Part shown: positions 37,112 to 46,532 of the stretch, one piece after another
Layout: each line of letters begins with the position of its first letter
How positions within the stretch are numbered: position 1 is the stretch's first letter
Source of the DNA: Vibrio ostreicida
Lineage (GTDB): Bacteria > Pseudomonadota > Gammaproteobacteria > Enterobacterales > Vibrionaceae
DNA length: 64,000 nucleotides
Assembly (NCBI RefSeq): GCF_013074385.2
Contig: NZ_JABEYA020000004.1
Location: forward strand, 139,267-203,266
Direction of reading: 5' to 3'
Translations under genes and position numbers: made by a program
The notes under the pieces: generated by a model
Databases searched by the model: none
Told to the model about the DNA's origin: nothing
Seen by the model: only the letters and a program-made list of their open reading frames with translations

Positions 37112-37588
37112 TCAGGCGTTTTTGTATTTATGTAACAGCGGTAGTGGGATATGGCAGTAATCATCTGGATAGAGAGTCAGCCGGTCTTGATGGACACTAT
37201 CGCTTGGGACATAGCGGGATAAGGGCAGCACCTCAACTTGAATCTTACAGTTATTCGGCTGGCGTCCAATATACGCTTGTGCGTGCTCAAGATGCTTAGG
37301 GTTTAGGCTATAAACGCCAGAACGATACTTCTCACCAATGTCGTCACCTTGTTTGTTGATGCTGTAGGGATCAATAATTTCAAAAAAATAATCCATAAGC
37401 TGGTCAACAGAAACGGCTTGAGGATCAAAACGTGTGAGGACACATTCCGCATAACCATCATAGTGATCTAGCCGATAATAGCAGCGGCCATTCGCTCTTC
37501 CTGCCTGTGTTGACAACACGCCTGGGAGGTGCCTGATAAACTCCTGAACGCCCCACAAACAACCGCCAGCAAAATACATTTCTTCCAT
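37112..37588 (-). CDS. msrA: Peptide methionine-S-sulfoxide reductase MsrA-like
   Basis: 158 residues. The N-terminal active-site block YFAGGCLWGVQE has the catalytic Cys10 (family usual GCFWG), followed by AGRANG, YDGYAECV and the DIGEKYRSGVY region that binds the sulfoxide. It is shorter than E. coli MsrA (212) because it lacks the N-terminal extension and most of the C-terminal resolving-cysteine tail, as in many compact MsrA forms. It repairs oxidised methionine using thioredoxin. Convergent with the BLUF-chemoreceptor pair and upstream on the same strand of nothing obviously related. Confidence 0.87.
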   Translation of the reverse strand: MEEMYFAGGCLWGVQEFIRHLPGVLSTQAGRANGRCYYRLDHYDGYAECVLTRFDPQAVSVDQLMDYFFEIIDPYSINKQGDDIGEKYRSGVYSLNPKHLEHAQAYIGRQPNNCKIQVEVLPLSRYVPSDSVHQDRLTLYPDDYCHIPLPLLHKYKNA

Positions 37589-37681
37589 TTTAATGCCTCT
37601 ACCTATGTGCAGGCCTCAATTAAAGCAAAATAGGGCTTAAAGTGCTACGAACATTGGTGGTGAAACTGCTGTGATTCAAGC

Positions 37682-37774
37682 TTAAAACAGCACCAGCCGG
37701 ATGAGCATTGACACGCAGGCCAGTGCCGTCACGCTCGCAAGCCATAGTAAAATAAACCAGCTCAACTGCTTCAT
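37682..37774 (-). CDS. 30-residue DUF2474/CydX-like small subunit of the bd oxidase
   Basis: The ATG overlaps the cydB stop as TGATG. The peptide starts MKQLSWFILLWLASV, continues into one hydrophobic helix and ends IRLVLF. Short single-helix proteins of this kind (DUF2474, CydX/CbdX type) follow cydB in cyanide-insensitive-oxidase operons and stabilise the complex. Overlap and composition support a real gene although it is tiny. Confidence 0.72.
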   Translation of the reverse strand: MKQLSWFILLWLASVTALACVSMLIRLVLF

Positions 37775-38772
37775 CAATGGTAGCCCTCACCGTGCTTCAA
37801 TTTACCTCTGAACACCCAATAAGAGTAGGCACTATAGGCAATGATCATGGGTAATAAAAACACGGTCCCAGCCAGCAAAAAAGCGAGGCTGGAATCGGGG
37901 GCGGCGACTTGTCTGTAAGTGAGTGAGAACGGCACCAGATAGGGGAATGTACTGACCGCAAATCCAATGGCGGACACAACAAACAAACCGATAGCGAACC
38001 CATACGCTCTGAGGGCCTTATGAGCTAAGAGCGATGAAAAAAGCTGCCAAATACAGTACCCTGCTATGATCGGAATCATAATAAAGACCAACGCATTGGG
38101 TAGACTAAACCAGCGTTCAAAGATCACTGAACTGCTCAGAGGTAGCCACAGGCTAACAACAGCAATGCATGAAACCATTGCTATCCCCCAGCGCTTGGCA
38201 ATGGTGTAATAACGGTTAACCAGATCTTCTGGGAGTTTGATGATTAACCAGCAGGCCCCCAACAGAACGTAAGCACAAATAAGAGCCAGAGCACAAAAAA
38301 CACTCAATGGGCTTAGCCAGTCAAACCAGCCGCCAGCGTATGCTCGTCCTTCAACCTCAATCCCCTGAAGCAAAGCCCCAAGCATAATGCCTTGCATTGC
38401 GGTCGCCATCAAAGAGCCGAGAAAGAAGGCGCCGTCCCACAAAAATTTGCCCCGCTTGGTACGGAATCGATACTCAAAAGAAACGCCTCTTAAAATCAAC
38501 CCCAATAACATGAGAATCAATGGGCCATAAAGGGCTGGCATGACCACCGAATAGGCGAGAGGAAACACGGCAAACAAGCCGCCTCCGCCGAGAACCAGCC
38601 AAGTTTCGTTGCCATCCCAAACCGGAGCAATGCTGTTCATCATTAGATCACGTTCATTTTCACTGAGTGCGCTGGGATACAAAATACCAATCCCTAAGTC
38701 AAAGCCATCCAGCACAACGTAAATCAAGACGGCGAGTCCAATGATGCCATACCAAATTAATGCGTAATCCAT
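37774..38772 (-). CDS. cydB: Cytochrome bd-type quinol oxidase subunit II (CydB/CioB)
   Basis: 332 residues, about eight to nine membrane helices. It starts MDYALIWYGIIGLAVLIYVV with LDGFDLGIG, and carries WDGNETWLVLGGGGLFAVFP, RGVSFEYR and a C-terminal FPYLVPFSLTYRQVAAPDSS, all standard for subunit II. It packs against CydA in the inner membrane. It lies 11 bp after cydA on the minus strand and overlaps the small ORF that follows. Confidence 0.93.
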   Translation of the reverse strand: MDYALIWYGIIGLAVLIYVVLDGFDLGIGILYPSALSENERDLMMNSIAPVWDGNETWLVLGGGGLFAVFPLAYSVVMPALYGPLILMLLGLILRGVSFEYRFRTKRGKFLWDGAFFLGSLMATAMQGIMLGALLQGIEVEGRAYAGGWFDWLSPLSVFCALALICAYVLLGACWLIIKLPEDLVNRYYTIAKRWGIAMVSCIAVVSLWLPLSSSVIFERWFSLPNALVFIMIPIIAGYCIWQLFSSLLAHKALRAYGFAIGLFVVSAIGFAVSTFPYLVPFSLTYRQVAAPDSSLAFLLAGTVFLLPMIIAYSAYSYWVFRGKLKHGEGYH

Positions 38773-38783
38773 GGTGTCGCCCC

Positions 38784-40172
38784 TTAACTTAAGTGATTGG
38801 AATGAGAGACCGGTGGGCTGTCTGTCCCGTCAGGTAATCGACTATTCAGCGTTTGCTCATAACGGGTTGGCGATTTGCGCATCAAACGCAGTAAATAGAA
38901 AAAGCCAGCGCCAAACACGACAAAGTACACCAAAACAAATGCTGTCAAAGAGACGCTGATTGCTGCTGCGTCTATGGGGGAGGCGGATTCGGCCGTGGTT
39001 AACAATCCGTAAATCGTGTAAGGCTGGCGGCCCACTTCAGTGGTGATCCAGCCGGCAAGAACCGCAATAAAACCAGCGGGCCCGAAGGCAATACACAAGC
39101 GGTGGAACCAAGGTGTGTGATAGAGCGCCTGTTTTTTTCTCAACCAAAGGCTCCACATTCCAATGAATAACATCCCGAATCCAATACCCACCATGATCCT
39201 AAAACTCCAAAAAACAATCGTGACAGGCGGGTGTTTGTCAGCAGGAAACGCATCGAGCCCTTTGACTTCTCCGTCCCAGCTATGGGTTAAGATCAGGCTG
39301 CCAAGATGGGGAATGGCCACTTCAAAATCCACCCGTTGCTCCTCATCATTGGGCAAACCGAATAAAATCAAGGGTGCCCCCTTGTGAGATTGGTAATGGC
39401 CTTCCATGGCGGCAATCTTAGCGGGCTGGTGCTCAAGGGTGTTGAGGCCATGAAAGTCCCCTGCCAATATCTGGATTGGGGTAACAATGGCCGCCATCCA
39501 CATGGCCATAGAGAACATCGTCCTTGCCAGAGGATTCCGAGGAGCACTGAGCAGATGGTAAGCGCCGACGGCCGCGACAACAAAGGCCGTTGTAAGATAA
39601 GCAGCCAGTAACATATGAACGAGCCGATACGGAAACGAAGGGTTAAAGACAATCTCAAACCAACTTTCGGGGATAAACTGCCCAGCGTCATTGATAGAAA
39701 AGCCCGCCGGGGTCTGCATCCAACTGTTCACAGACAAGATCCAAAATGCCGAAAGAAAGGTGCCGAACGCAACAACGCACGTCGCCGCAAAATGCAATTT
39801 TTTCCCAACGCGCTCCATCCCGAATAACATAACGCCAAGAAACCCAGCCTCGAGAAAAAAGGCGGTAAACACCTCGTATCCCATGAGAGGGCCAAGTACC
39901 GGTCCAGTCTTGTCTGCGAAGACGCTCCAATTGGTTCCGAATTGGTAACTTAGTACGATGCCACTGACGACGCCCATCCCAAAACTGATGGCAAAGATCT
40001 TGATCCAGTACTTGTAAAGTTGAAGAAATTTCTCATCATTTGTTTTCAACCACAAACCTTCCAGAACCGCCAAATAACTGGCTAACCCGATGGTAAAAGC
40101 GGGGAAAATAATGTGGAAGGAGACTGTAAAAGCAAACTGAAATCTCGCTAAATCGACCGCTAACGTTTCCAT
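38784..40172 (-). CDS. cydA: Cytochrome bd-type quinol oxidase subunit I, cyanide-insensitive (CioA) type
   Basis: 462 residues. His20 ([15 protein letters not shown]) is the b595 axial ligand; the other haem ligands fall in [12 protein letters not shown] and a later methionine. The quinol-binding Q-loop is short and the ending block [14 protein letters not shown] matches the GRQP motif of CIO-type oxidases, unlike long-Q-loop E. coli CydA (522 residues). It couples quinol oxidation to O2 reduction at high affinity and tolerates cyanide, sulfide and NO. First gene of cydA-cydB-DUF2474, divergent from an orphan nqrB by 147 bp; no cydCD genes nearby. Confidence 0.93.
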   Translation of the reverse strand: METLAVDLARFQFAFTVSFHIIFPAFTIGLASYLAVLEGLWLKTNDEKFLQLYKYWIKIFAISFGMGVVSGIVLSYQFGTNWSVFADKTGPVLGPLMGYEVFTAFFLEAGFLGVMLFGMERVGKKLHFAATCVVAFGTFLSAFWILSVNSWMQTPAGFSINDAGQFIPESWFEIVFNPSFPYRLVHMLLAAYLTTAFVVAAVGAYHLLSAPRNPLARTMFSMAMWMAAIVTPIQILAGDFHGLNTLEHQPAKIAAMEGHYQSHKGAPLILFGLPNDEEQRVDFEVAIPHLGSLILTHSWDGEVKGLDAFPADKHPPVTIVFWSFRIMVGIGFGMLFIGMWSLWLRKKQALYHTPWFHRLCIAFGPAGFIAVLAGWITTEVGRQPYTIYGLLTTAESASPIDAAAISVSLTAFVLVYFVVFGAGFFYLLRLMRKSPTRYEQTLNSRLPDGTDSPPVSHSNHLS

Positions 40173-40319
40173 AGCACACTCTTATTGATGACCGTAACTT
40201 TCATACGGTTCGGAATGCTTGGTTGTTCAAAAAATCATCGCTTTCGAACTGTGCCAAACCTGCTCAATGATCGTAGTAAAAGTTACACCACTTTGCTTAC
40301 AAACACGGACGAAAATATT

Positions 40320-41561
40320 ATGAGCATTAAAAAGCGTATTGAGGGCATGGCGCCCGCCTTTGAGCCCGGCGGAAAATATCAAAAATTTTACCCGCTCTAT
40401 GAAGCGGCGGCGACTATCTTTTATACGCCAGGAATGGTGAATCGTGGTAAAACGCATGTTCGTGATAGCATTGACCTCAAACGCATCATGATCATGGTTT
40501 GGCTCGCGACCTTTCCCGCGATGTTTTGGGGGATGTTTAATGTGGGCAATCAAGCCGTGATGGCGCTGATGAGCCTCCACTCCTCTCAGGAGTTAGTGTC
40601 GGTCGTGGCGGGCAGTTGGCGACTGTCTCTGGCTTTTGGCGACGTATCAGGGCTGTTGAGCGCTGGTTGGGCGAGTAAAATGCTGCTCGGTGCAACCTAT
40701 TTTTTGCCTGTCTATGCCACGGTATTTATTGTCGGTGGATTTTGGGAAGTTCTGTTTGCCGTGGTAAGAAAACACGAGGTTAACGAAGGTTTTTTTGTCA
40801 GCTCAGTATTGTTTTCTTTGATACTTCCACCGACCATACCGCTTTGGCAAGCAGCATTAGGGATCACGTTCGGCATTGTCGTGGCCAAGGAAATTTTCGG
40901 GGGGACTGGCCGTAATTTTCTTAACCCTGCTTTGGCGGGTCGGGCCTTTTTATACTTCGCTTATCCGGGCAATATGTCCGGTGGTGCCGCATGGATTGCC
41001 GCAGATGGTTACTCAGGGGCGACCCCTTTGAGCCAATGGTATGAGGGGGGAAATAGCGCCTTGATCAACAACATGACCAACGAGGTGTTGACTTGGACTG
41101 ATGCGTTTGTCGGCAATATCCCCGGTTCAATGGGAGAAGTGTCGAGCTTGCTGATCATGGTGTCCGGTGCTTTGCTGATTGCCATGCGAATTGCATCATG
41201 GCGCATTGTGGCAGGTGTCTTAGTCGGCTTGGTGTTGACATCCACCTTGCTCAACGTGATTGGTTCGACCACTAATCCCATGTTTTCCATGCCGTTCTAC
41301 TGGCACTTTGTGTTGGGAGGCGTTGCTTTTGGTACCTTCTTTATGGCAACAGACCCTGTGTCTGCGGCCTTTACGCACCGAGGTAAGTGGGCATATGGGA
41401 TTCTTATCGGCGTCATGACCATTGGTATCCGTGTCCTCAATCCGGCGTATCCCGAGGGGATCATGTTGGCTATCCTCTTTGCCAATTTATTCGCCCCATT
41501 GTTCGACTTTATGGTTAAGGAAGCGAACATGAAGCGCAGGTCAAAACGCTATGTCCGGTAG
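40320..41561 (+). CDS. Orphan NqrB-like subunit (Na+-NQR subunit B / RnfD family)
   Basis: 413 residues, almost the exact length of NqrB (415 in V. cholerae). About ten membrane helices; the FMN attachment motif SGATPL is intact with Thr235 at the expected place. The N-terminus [18 protein letters not shown] and [20 protein letters not shown] are NqrB-like. The ATG at 40320 was preferred because the in-frame extension from 40185 is unlike the family. No nqrA or nqrC-F gene is adjacent. It lies between a bd oxidase (divergent) and DUF2256, with 11-bp overlap to the latter. It may form a simplified membrane flavoprotein that passes electrons to or from quinone (inference). Confidence 0.85.
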   Translation: MSIKKRIEGMAPAFEPGGKYQKFYPLYEAAATIFYTPGMVNRGKTHVRDSIDLKRIMIMVWLATFPAMFWGMFNVGNQAVMALMSLHSSQELVSVVAGSWRLSLAFGDVSGLLSAGWASKMLLGATYFLPVYATVFIVGGFWEVLFAVVRKHEVNEGFFVSSVLFSLILPPTIPLWQAALGITFGIVVAKEIFGGTGRNFLNPALAGRAFLYFAYPGNMSGGAAWIAADGYSGATPLSQWYEGGNSALINNMTNEVLTWTDAFVGNIPGSMGEVSSLLIMVSGALLIAMRIASWRIVAGVLVGLVLTSTLLNVIGSTTNPMFSMPFYWHFVLGGVAFGTFFMATDPVSAAFTHRGKWAYGILIGVMTIGIRVLNPAYPEGIMLAILFANLFAPLFDFMVKEANMKRRSKRYVR

Positions 41562-41703
41562 AAATGGTCACCCAAAAGATCGCAGAGAAAAACGGTGTGT
41601 CGTCTGTGAAAGACCGTTCACTTGGCGGCGAAAGTGGCGGCAATGTTGGGAAGACGTGAAATTCTGTTCTCAGCGCTGTCGACAACAGAAGTTACCAAGG
41701 TAA
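41551..41703 (+). CDS. Small DUF2256 zinc-ribbon-like protein
   Basis: 50 residues, too short to be obvious. The hallmark pattern is complete: [16 protein letters not shown] followed by [14 protein letters not shown], with Cys16-x2-Cys19 and Cys39-x3-Cys43 as likely metal ligands. The ATG lies inside the nqrB end (11-bp overlap) and the stop overlaps the convergent dehydrogenase end by 12 bp. DUF2256 genes are often found beside cryptochrome/photolyase and short-chain dehydrogenase genes in marine gammaproteobacteria; the function is unknown. Confidence 0.88.
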   Translation: MSGRNGHPKDRREKRCVVCERPFTWRRKWRQCWEDVKFCSQRCRQQKLPR

Positions 41704-42399
41704 GTCGCGGCCGTCATAGGAAAGAAAACGACCGCTGTCCTTTGGCTGCGCGTGTTCAATCAGGCTAAGGAGATCTCGGGCGACGTTGTCAGGTTTAAAC
41801 AATTTACCTGCAGGGACATTGCTTTGAAACGGTCGTGATAATGGCGTGTCTGTCGTACCTGGGTGAAGCGAGAGCACACAAGCTTTGGGCATGGTGCGCG
41901 CCCATTCAATACTCAGTGTTTTTAAGAGCATGTTAAGCGCCGCCTTAGAGGCGCGGTAACTGTACCACCCCCCTAACTGATTGTCAGAAATGCTGCCAAC
42001 GCGGGCGGAAACGGTTGCAAACTTAGGATGGGTGCTGGCTTTTAAAGCGGCCTGACAATGTTTCGCGATCAACAGGGAGGGTAACGTATTGGTCGACATA
42101 TTTTTCCAGAAAAAGTCAGCACTGAATGATCGTAGATCTTTTTCTGGTCCGGATTGGGCCGTATGCAGCAGGCCGATAGCATTGATGACACAGTCTAAAT
42201 GGTCAAACGTCGCCATCAGCGACTCGATTTGAGGTTCGTTGGTTACGTCGACCTGATGCCATGTCATATTGGTGGGTGACGTCGTCGGTTTACAAGAGCG
42301 GTAAGTGGCGTGGAGTTCTATATCAGGATGCCTTTTGGCCAGTATTTGACACATCGCGAATCCAATACCGCCATTGCCACCAAAAATTAAAATTTTCAT
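41692..42399 (-). CDS. Short-chain dehydrogenase/reductase (C-factor-like)
   Basis: 235 residues, cytoplasmic Rossmann fold. The dinucleotide-binding loop is FGGNGGIGFAM (residues 5-15), the NAG-equivalent is NAIGLLH, and the catalytic Tyr/Lys pair is Y-R-A-S-K in GGWYSYRASKAALNM, with the upstream Ser in SARVGS. Close relatives are annotated C-factor or generic SDR; the substrate is unknown. Convergent overlap with the DUF2256 gene. An AT-rich 280-bp upstream region separates it from the next, divergent gene. Confidence 0.87.
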   Translation of the reverse strand: MKILIFGGNGGIGFAMCQILAKRHPDIELHATYRSCKPTTSPTNMTWHQVDVTNEPQIESLMATFDHLDCVINAIGLLHTAQSGPEKDLRSFSADFFWKNMSTNTLPSLLIAKHCQAALKASTHPKFATVSARVGSISDNQLGGWYSYRASKAALNMLLKTLSIEWARTMPKACVLSLHPGTTDTPLSRPFQSNVPAGKLFKPDNVARDLLSLIEHAQPKDSGRFLSYDGRDLPW

Positions 42400-42679
42400 T
42401 ATTTTCTCACCAATATCATGACTAAAATTAATACATATATAAATATTATGTATTGTTTTACGAACGTGTCGCTGAATGCGTTTATTGCTTACTCATTTTT
42501 ATTAATAAGTATTTTTCCTGATTGATCTAATGTTTTAGTGCCTGTTTTTTGTGACTTATTTCACGATAATAATAAAGATTAGTGCTGTTTCTTATATAAA
42601 TCACAGAGCTATTAAAAATATCTTAATCTATAAGCTAGCTTTATATTAGCTATATTTCTTAAGCAGGGGTGTGGAGAGC

Positions 42680-43672
42680 ATGCCAGTGGTTCAACCTAAA
42701 ACGATCGCTTATGGTGTGCTGTGTATTTTCGTCACAGCGTTTGTCTTTATGACGATAATATCTGAGGAACGCGAGACCACAATAACCAAAGTGAGGGTTG
42801 GGGTCACATTAACGCCGTTAGCTGCGCCTTTTTTGATTGCAGAGCGGTTGGGGTTGTTTGAACAATTTGGCCTCGATATCACTCTCTATCCTTGTGCCAG
42901 TGGTATTTCATGTACCCAGTTGATGTTAAATCGTGATGTTGAGTATGCGACGGCCTCTGAGTCTGTGGTGATGTTTCAAAGTTTTGAGCGAAACGACTTG
43001 GCGTTGCTGGTGAGTTTTGTTGAGTCGAATAATGATGTGAAATTACTGACGCTCAGCCCTTCTGGTGTAGAAGGCGTTAGGGGGTTGGAGGGCAAAAGGG
43101 TTGGTGTGGTCAAAGGCAGTGCCAGCGAATTTTATTTTGACTCTGTACTGATCATTAATGGGCTAAAACGGTTAAACGTCGACAAAGTGTATCTCCAACC
43201 CCATGAGCTGCTTCCTGCTTTACTCTCATACCGTGTGGATGCTATTTCTGCTTGGGAGCCTTTGGGCTACAAAGCCGATATGCTTTCTGCTGCCCCAGTT
43301 CACAACTTGGGAACGCCTGGCATTTACCAACAGTCATTTAACTTGTTGTCGACGTTATCTCATTTAGAGTTTGCCGGTGATGAAGCGAGGCGATTGCTTC
43401 AGGCACTCGATGCGGCGGTGGAGTGGATCAATACCCATCCGGAACAAGCTCTGAGAATCATCACCCATCGGCTTAATATACCACTCAATCAAGTTCAGTG
43501 GTCTTGGCAAGACTATGTCTTTCGTCTGTCTTTGGGCAACTCTTTGTTATCGAATTTGCAGCTCCAAGCCCGTTGGGCGCATGAGAGCGGATTGGTCACC
43601 AGTGATCCACCGGACTTTCGGGACGTTTTCTTTCCTTTGCCGTATCAACAAATTGTCGCGTTGCGGGAGTAG
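42680..43672 (+). CDS. Membrane-anchored periplasmic binding protein (NMT1/SsuA-like)
   Basis: 330 residues. An uncleaved-looking N-terminal hydrophobic helix (IAYGVLCIFVTAFVFMTII, about 9-27) precedes a type II binding-protein fold of the taurine/nitrate/thiamine-precursor group: RVGVTLTPLAAPFLIAERLG, GLEGKRVGVVKGSASEFY, YRVDAISAWEPLGYKA. The ATG at 42680 has AGGGG 10 nt before it. No ABC transporter follows; the next gene is a membrane diguanylate cyclase starting 3 bp after the stop. The likely role is as its sensory partner (inference). The ligand is unknown. Confidence 0.82.
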   Translation: MPVVQPKTIAYGVLCIFVTAFVFMTIISEERETTITKVRVGVTLTPLAAPFLIAERLGLFEQFGLDITLYPCASGISCTQLMLNRDVEYATASESVVMFQSFERNDLALLVSFVESNNDVKLLTLSPSGVEGVRGLEGKRVGVVKGSASEFYFDSVLIINGLKRLNVDKVYLQPHELLPALLSYRVDAISAWEPLGYKADMLSAAPVHNLGTPGIYQQSFNLLSTLSHLEFAGDEARRLLQALDAAVEWINTHPEQALRIITHRLNIPLNQVQWSWQDYVFRLSLGNSLLSNLQLQARWAHESGLVTSDPPDFRDVFFPLPYQQIVALRE

Positions 43673-43675
43673 GTG

Positions 43676-45040
43676 ATGTTGAACTCTCTGTCCAAAAAAC
43701 TGTTTGTGCTATCAACGACCACGTTGGTGTTGACGTTATTCATTATTATCTCCTTCTCTAAAGTGGCCTTTGAGCAGAAACACACTAAGTCAGACTTGGA
43801 TCAGGTGATTGACTTGCAACTTTGCGTGGATTTTCTGCGTAGCCAGCTTTGGGTATTCATTCAATTCGGTGACGAACCGAGTTTAGTTCAAGTTGAACGG
43901 GCACAAGCTGAACTGGACACAAAGCTTACCGCGTATAAAAAAAATACCCCGCAGCTCGCTAATATTCAACGGATGAACCTTGGTCTGAATGCGTTGCTCA
44001 ACAAAGAAAAACAAGTGTACTTTTTATCTATAAACGGGCTCGAAGATCCTGTCTGGCCTCACGATATCAGCGCTAGAGGATTGCTGCACTCCAGATACAA
44101 TATGATTGTCCAGAACATGACGGAAGAGCTTGCGTATGTGCACCAGTCCGTGTTGAATCGCAACGCCACAAGTTTGCATCAGGTTATGATCTTTGCGGGC
44201 ACATGGTTAGTGATCTGCTCAGTGTTAGTCAGTGTGACAGCTTGGCTTATCTCATTCCGTTTCAAGTCGGGTGCGCAGGCAATGAAAAATGCCATTATGA
44301 GTGTTGCCAAAGGAAAGTTGGACTCCAAAGTCCAAGCTGTAAAAATGGATTCGGAATTCAGCGACATCGCGCGATTCTTTAACCAAATGACGGTTTCACT
44401 GCGCGAGTCCACGGTCACTAAGCGGGAACTTGAAGAAGAAGTCTTGCGTCAGACTCAACAGTTGGAACATAAGCAGAAGCAGTTGATTTTTCTATCAGAG
44501 CACGAGCCACTGACGAATTTATACAATCGCCGTGCTTTTGACAAAGCCTTAGAAAACTCAATTGTTAAAGCGAAGCGGACTCAGTGTAAGTTAGCCCTGT
44601 TTTTTATTGATTTGGATGATTTTAAGTCGATCAATGATTCTTTCGGCCATGATGCGGGTGATGCGATTTTGATTGAAGTTTCCCGACGAATCAGCGCGGT
44701 CACGCGAGAATCAGATTTTGTTGGTCGCTTTGGAGGGGATGAATTTGTCATCTGTCTCGATCTTCTGCACAACTTTGACATTGTATCGAAAAAAGCAGAG
44801 CAGCTGTTGGATACGATTAATACGCCGATTGTGTTCAACGGGAACACACTTAAGGTCGGAGCCAGTATCGGTGTCAGTTACTTTCCTGACCAAACTCAAA
44901 ACAAAGACGCGCTGTTAAGCATGGCCGATGAAGCCATGTACCGAGCAAAAAAAATGAGTGGTTCGGCGTGCTTTGATGGGAAAACCGCTGTTTGCAAAAA
45001 AGGCGCCAATTCGGTTCGCCTGACGACGATTAATGATTGA
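43676..45040 (+). CDS. Membrane-bound GGDEF diguanylate cyclase with I-site
   Basis: 454 residues. TM1 (about 9-29), a ~135-residue helical periplasmic domain, TM2 (about 166-190), HAMP, a coiled coil, then GGDEF (353-357, FGGDEF) with NRRAF and DDFKSIND upstream. An inhibitory I-site RESD lies exactly five residues before GGDEF, so product feedback is expected. It makes c-di-GMP, which favours sessility. The start codon is 3 bp after the stop of the binding-protein gene, so both are surely one operon, and a terminator follows. Confidence 0.93.
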   Translation: MLNSLSKKLFVLSTTTLVLTLFIIISFSKVAFEQKHTKSDLDQVIDLQLCVDFLRSQLWVFIQFGDEPSLVQVERAQAELDTKLTAYKKNTPQLANIQRMNLGLNALLNKEKQVYFLSINGLEDPVWPHDISARGLLHSRYNMIVQNMTEELAYVHQSVLNRNATSLHQVMIFAGTWLVICSVLVSVTAWLISFRFKSGAQAMKNAIMSVAKGKLDSKVQAVKMDSEFSDIARFFNQMTVSLRESTVTKRELEEEVLRQTQQLEHKQKQLIFLSEHEPLTNLYNRRAFDKALENSIVKAKRTQCKLALFFIDLDDFKSINDSFGHDAGDAILIEVSRRISAVTRESDFVGRFGGDEFVICLDLLHNFDIVSKKAEQLLDTINTPIVFNGNTLKVGASIGVSYFPDQTQNKDALLSMADEAMYRAKKMSGSACFDGKTAVCKKGANSVRLTTIND

Positions 45041-45051
45041 GCGAGTTTAAG

Positions 45052-45070
45052 CGGTCTTTTGACCGTTTTC
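45052..45070 (+). terminator. Rho-independent terminator after the diguanylate cyclase gene
   Basis: CGGTC-TTTT-GACCG followed by TTTTC, 11 nt after the stop. Compact and well formed. Confidence 0.7.
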
Positions 45071-45371
45071 GTCTCTGACCCTCTGTAGTTTCACCCTGAT
45101 AGGTCACCTGAACGCTGGTTGTGCTGCGGTCAACGGTGATGTCTGATCGAGCATATTATTGTTCATGGCCGACATTTATTAGGGTGCCTATTTCATATTC
45201 CTACCTGAGCTTACTCTGTGACTTCAATCATAAAATCTATATGAATTATTGTTGTCATGGATATATAGTATTCTTTTGATGTCAAAGTGATACTCGCTCG
45301 TACAATTGAAGATTAACCCGTTGTGTGACGAAGATGATAATGAAAATAACAGGCTGTTGTTCAAATAAGGG
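45071..45371. other. Promoter region of the RND efflux operon
   Basis: About 300 bp with no supported gene; the last 150 bp are AT-rich and should contain the efflux promoter. No TetR- or LysR-type regulator gene is adjacent, so I cannot name the controlling protein. Confidence 0.3.
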
Positions 45372-45377
45372 ATGTGT

Positions 45378-46523
45378 ATGAAATCTAAGCCGTTAGCTTG
45401 GCTGCTTCCTATTCTTATTCTGATAGGCGCGTATGGAGCCTATGCAGCTATTGCTGCAAGTGGCGCTGAAAATGCGCAATCCAAACCCGAAAAGAAACCG
45501 TTTAAAGTCACCGTGTCCGCCTTCAAGTCCAGTGATCACAAAGTACTCATCACGAGTCACGGTGAATTATTACCCGCTGAAACGACTCAGCTTTCTGCCC
45601 AAGTCTCGGGTGAGGTGACCGGATGGCACCCCAATTTTGTTGCTGGGGGTGTCGTTAACCGAGGAGAAACCCTATTCTCGATTGAAAATGACAACTATCA
45701 GGCAGCGGTTTTGCAAGCTGAAGCCCAGCTCGCTAGTGCTCAGTCAGCTTTGATTGAGGAAAAGGCGAGGGCTGAAGTGGCCAAACGTCAGGCAAAAAAG
45801 CTGCCTGCCAAACAGGTAACGGAGCTGTATTTGCGCCAACCTCAGGTGCTAAGTGCAAAGGCTCAAGTGAAATCTGCGCAGGCCGCGCTAAAGCGGGCGC
45901 AGCGAGATCTCGATAACTGTAAAGTGGTGGCGCCCTATGACGCATTGGTTGTCTCTAGGGATATTGGGGTTGGCCAGTATATTGCCGCTGGTGCGCACAT
46001 TGCGACGTTGAACAACATCGAGGCAGGCGAAATACACATTCCTATCGCGGGTTTCGACCGCGTCTTTTTACCACAAGACTATGCAGGGACGCCCGCGACC
46101 ATTCTCCAGAGAGGGCTCGTTGAGACGAAACGTGAGGGTGTGATTAAGCGTGATTTGGGGATCATTGATAGTTCAACTCGAATGATCAATATGGTGGTCG
46201 GTGTGGAGGACCCTTATGCGCTGGACTCTAAAAAAACACCGTTAAAGTTTGGTTCCTATGTCGAAGTGCAATTTGTCGGAAGAGAGCTGAAACACATCTA
46301 TCGTTTACCGCAGGAACTGGTCAATAACCGTCGCGTCTGGGTTGTCAATGACAAGAGTGAGCTTGAGCCACGAATCGTCAACGTGTTGAGGGCTGAGCAA
46401 GAGTTTATGCTGATCAATGAGGGCTTAACCGACGACGACAAGATTGTTTTGACCGTACCTGAATATCCACAAACAGGGATGCGCGTAGACGTTGCCATCA
46501 TTGAGAACGCATTAGGCGAGTAG
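45378..46523 (+). CDS. RND efflux periplasmic adaptor (membrane fusion) subunit
   Basis: 381 residues. An N-terminal membrane anchor (about 5-27, LAWLLPILILIGAYGAYAA) is followed by a lipoyl half (GEVTGWHPNFVAGGVVNRGE), an alpha-helical hairpin rich in Ala/Gln/Lys (LASAQSALIEEKARAEVAKR), the second lipoyl half (VVAPYDALVVSRDIGVGQYI) and beta-barrel domains. The ATG at 45378 has AAGG 7 nt upstream. It bridges the RND pump to an outer-membrane channel. It lies 9 bp before the pump gene. Substrate unknown. Confidence 0.92.
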   Translation: MKSKPLAWLLPILILIGAYGAYAAIAASGAENAQSKPEKKPFKVTVSAFKSSDHKVLITSHGELLPAETTQLSAQVSGEVTGWHPNFVAGGVVNRGETLFSIENDNYQAAVLQAEAQLASAQSALIEEKARAEVAKRQAKKLPAKQVTELYLRQPQVLSAKAQVKSAQAALKRAQRDLDNCKVVAPYDALVVSRDIGVGQYIAAGAHIATLNNIEAGEIHIPIAGFDRVFLPQDYAGTPATILQRGLVETKREGVIKRDLGIIDSSTRMINMVVGVEDPYALDSKKTPLKFGSYVEVQFVGRELKHIYRLPQELVNNRRVWVVNDKSELEPRIVNVLRAEQEFMLINEGLTDDDKIVLTVPEYPQTGMRVDVAIIENALGE

Positions 46524-46532
46524 GATCACAAC

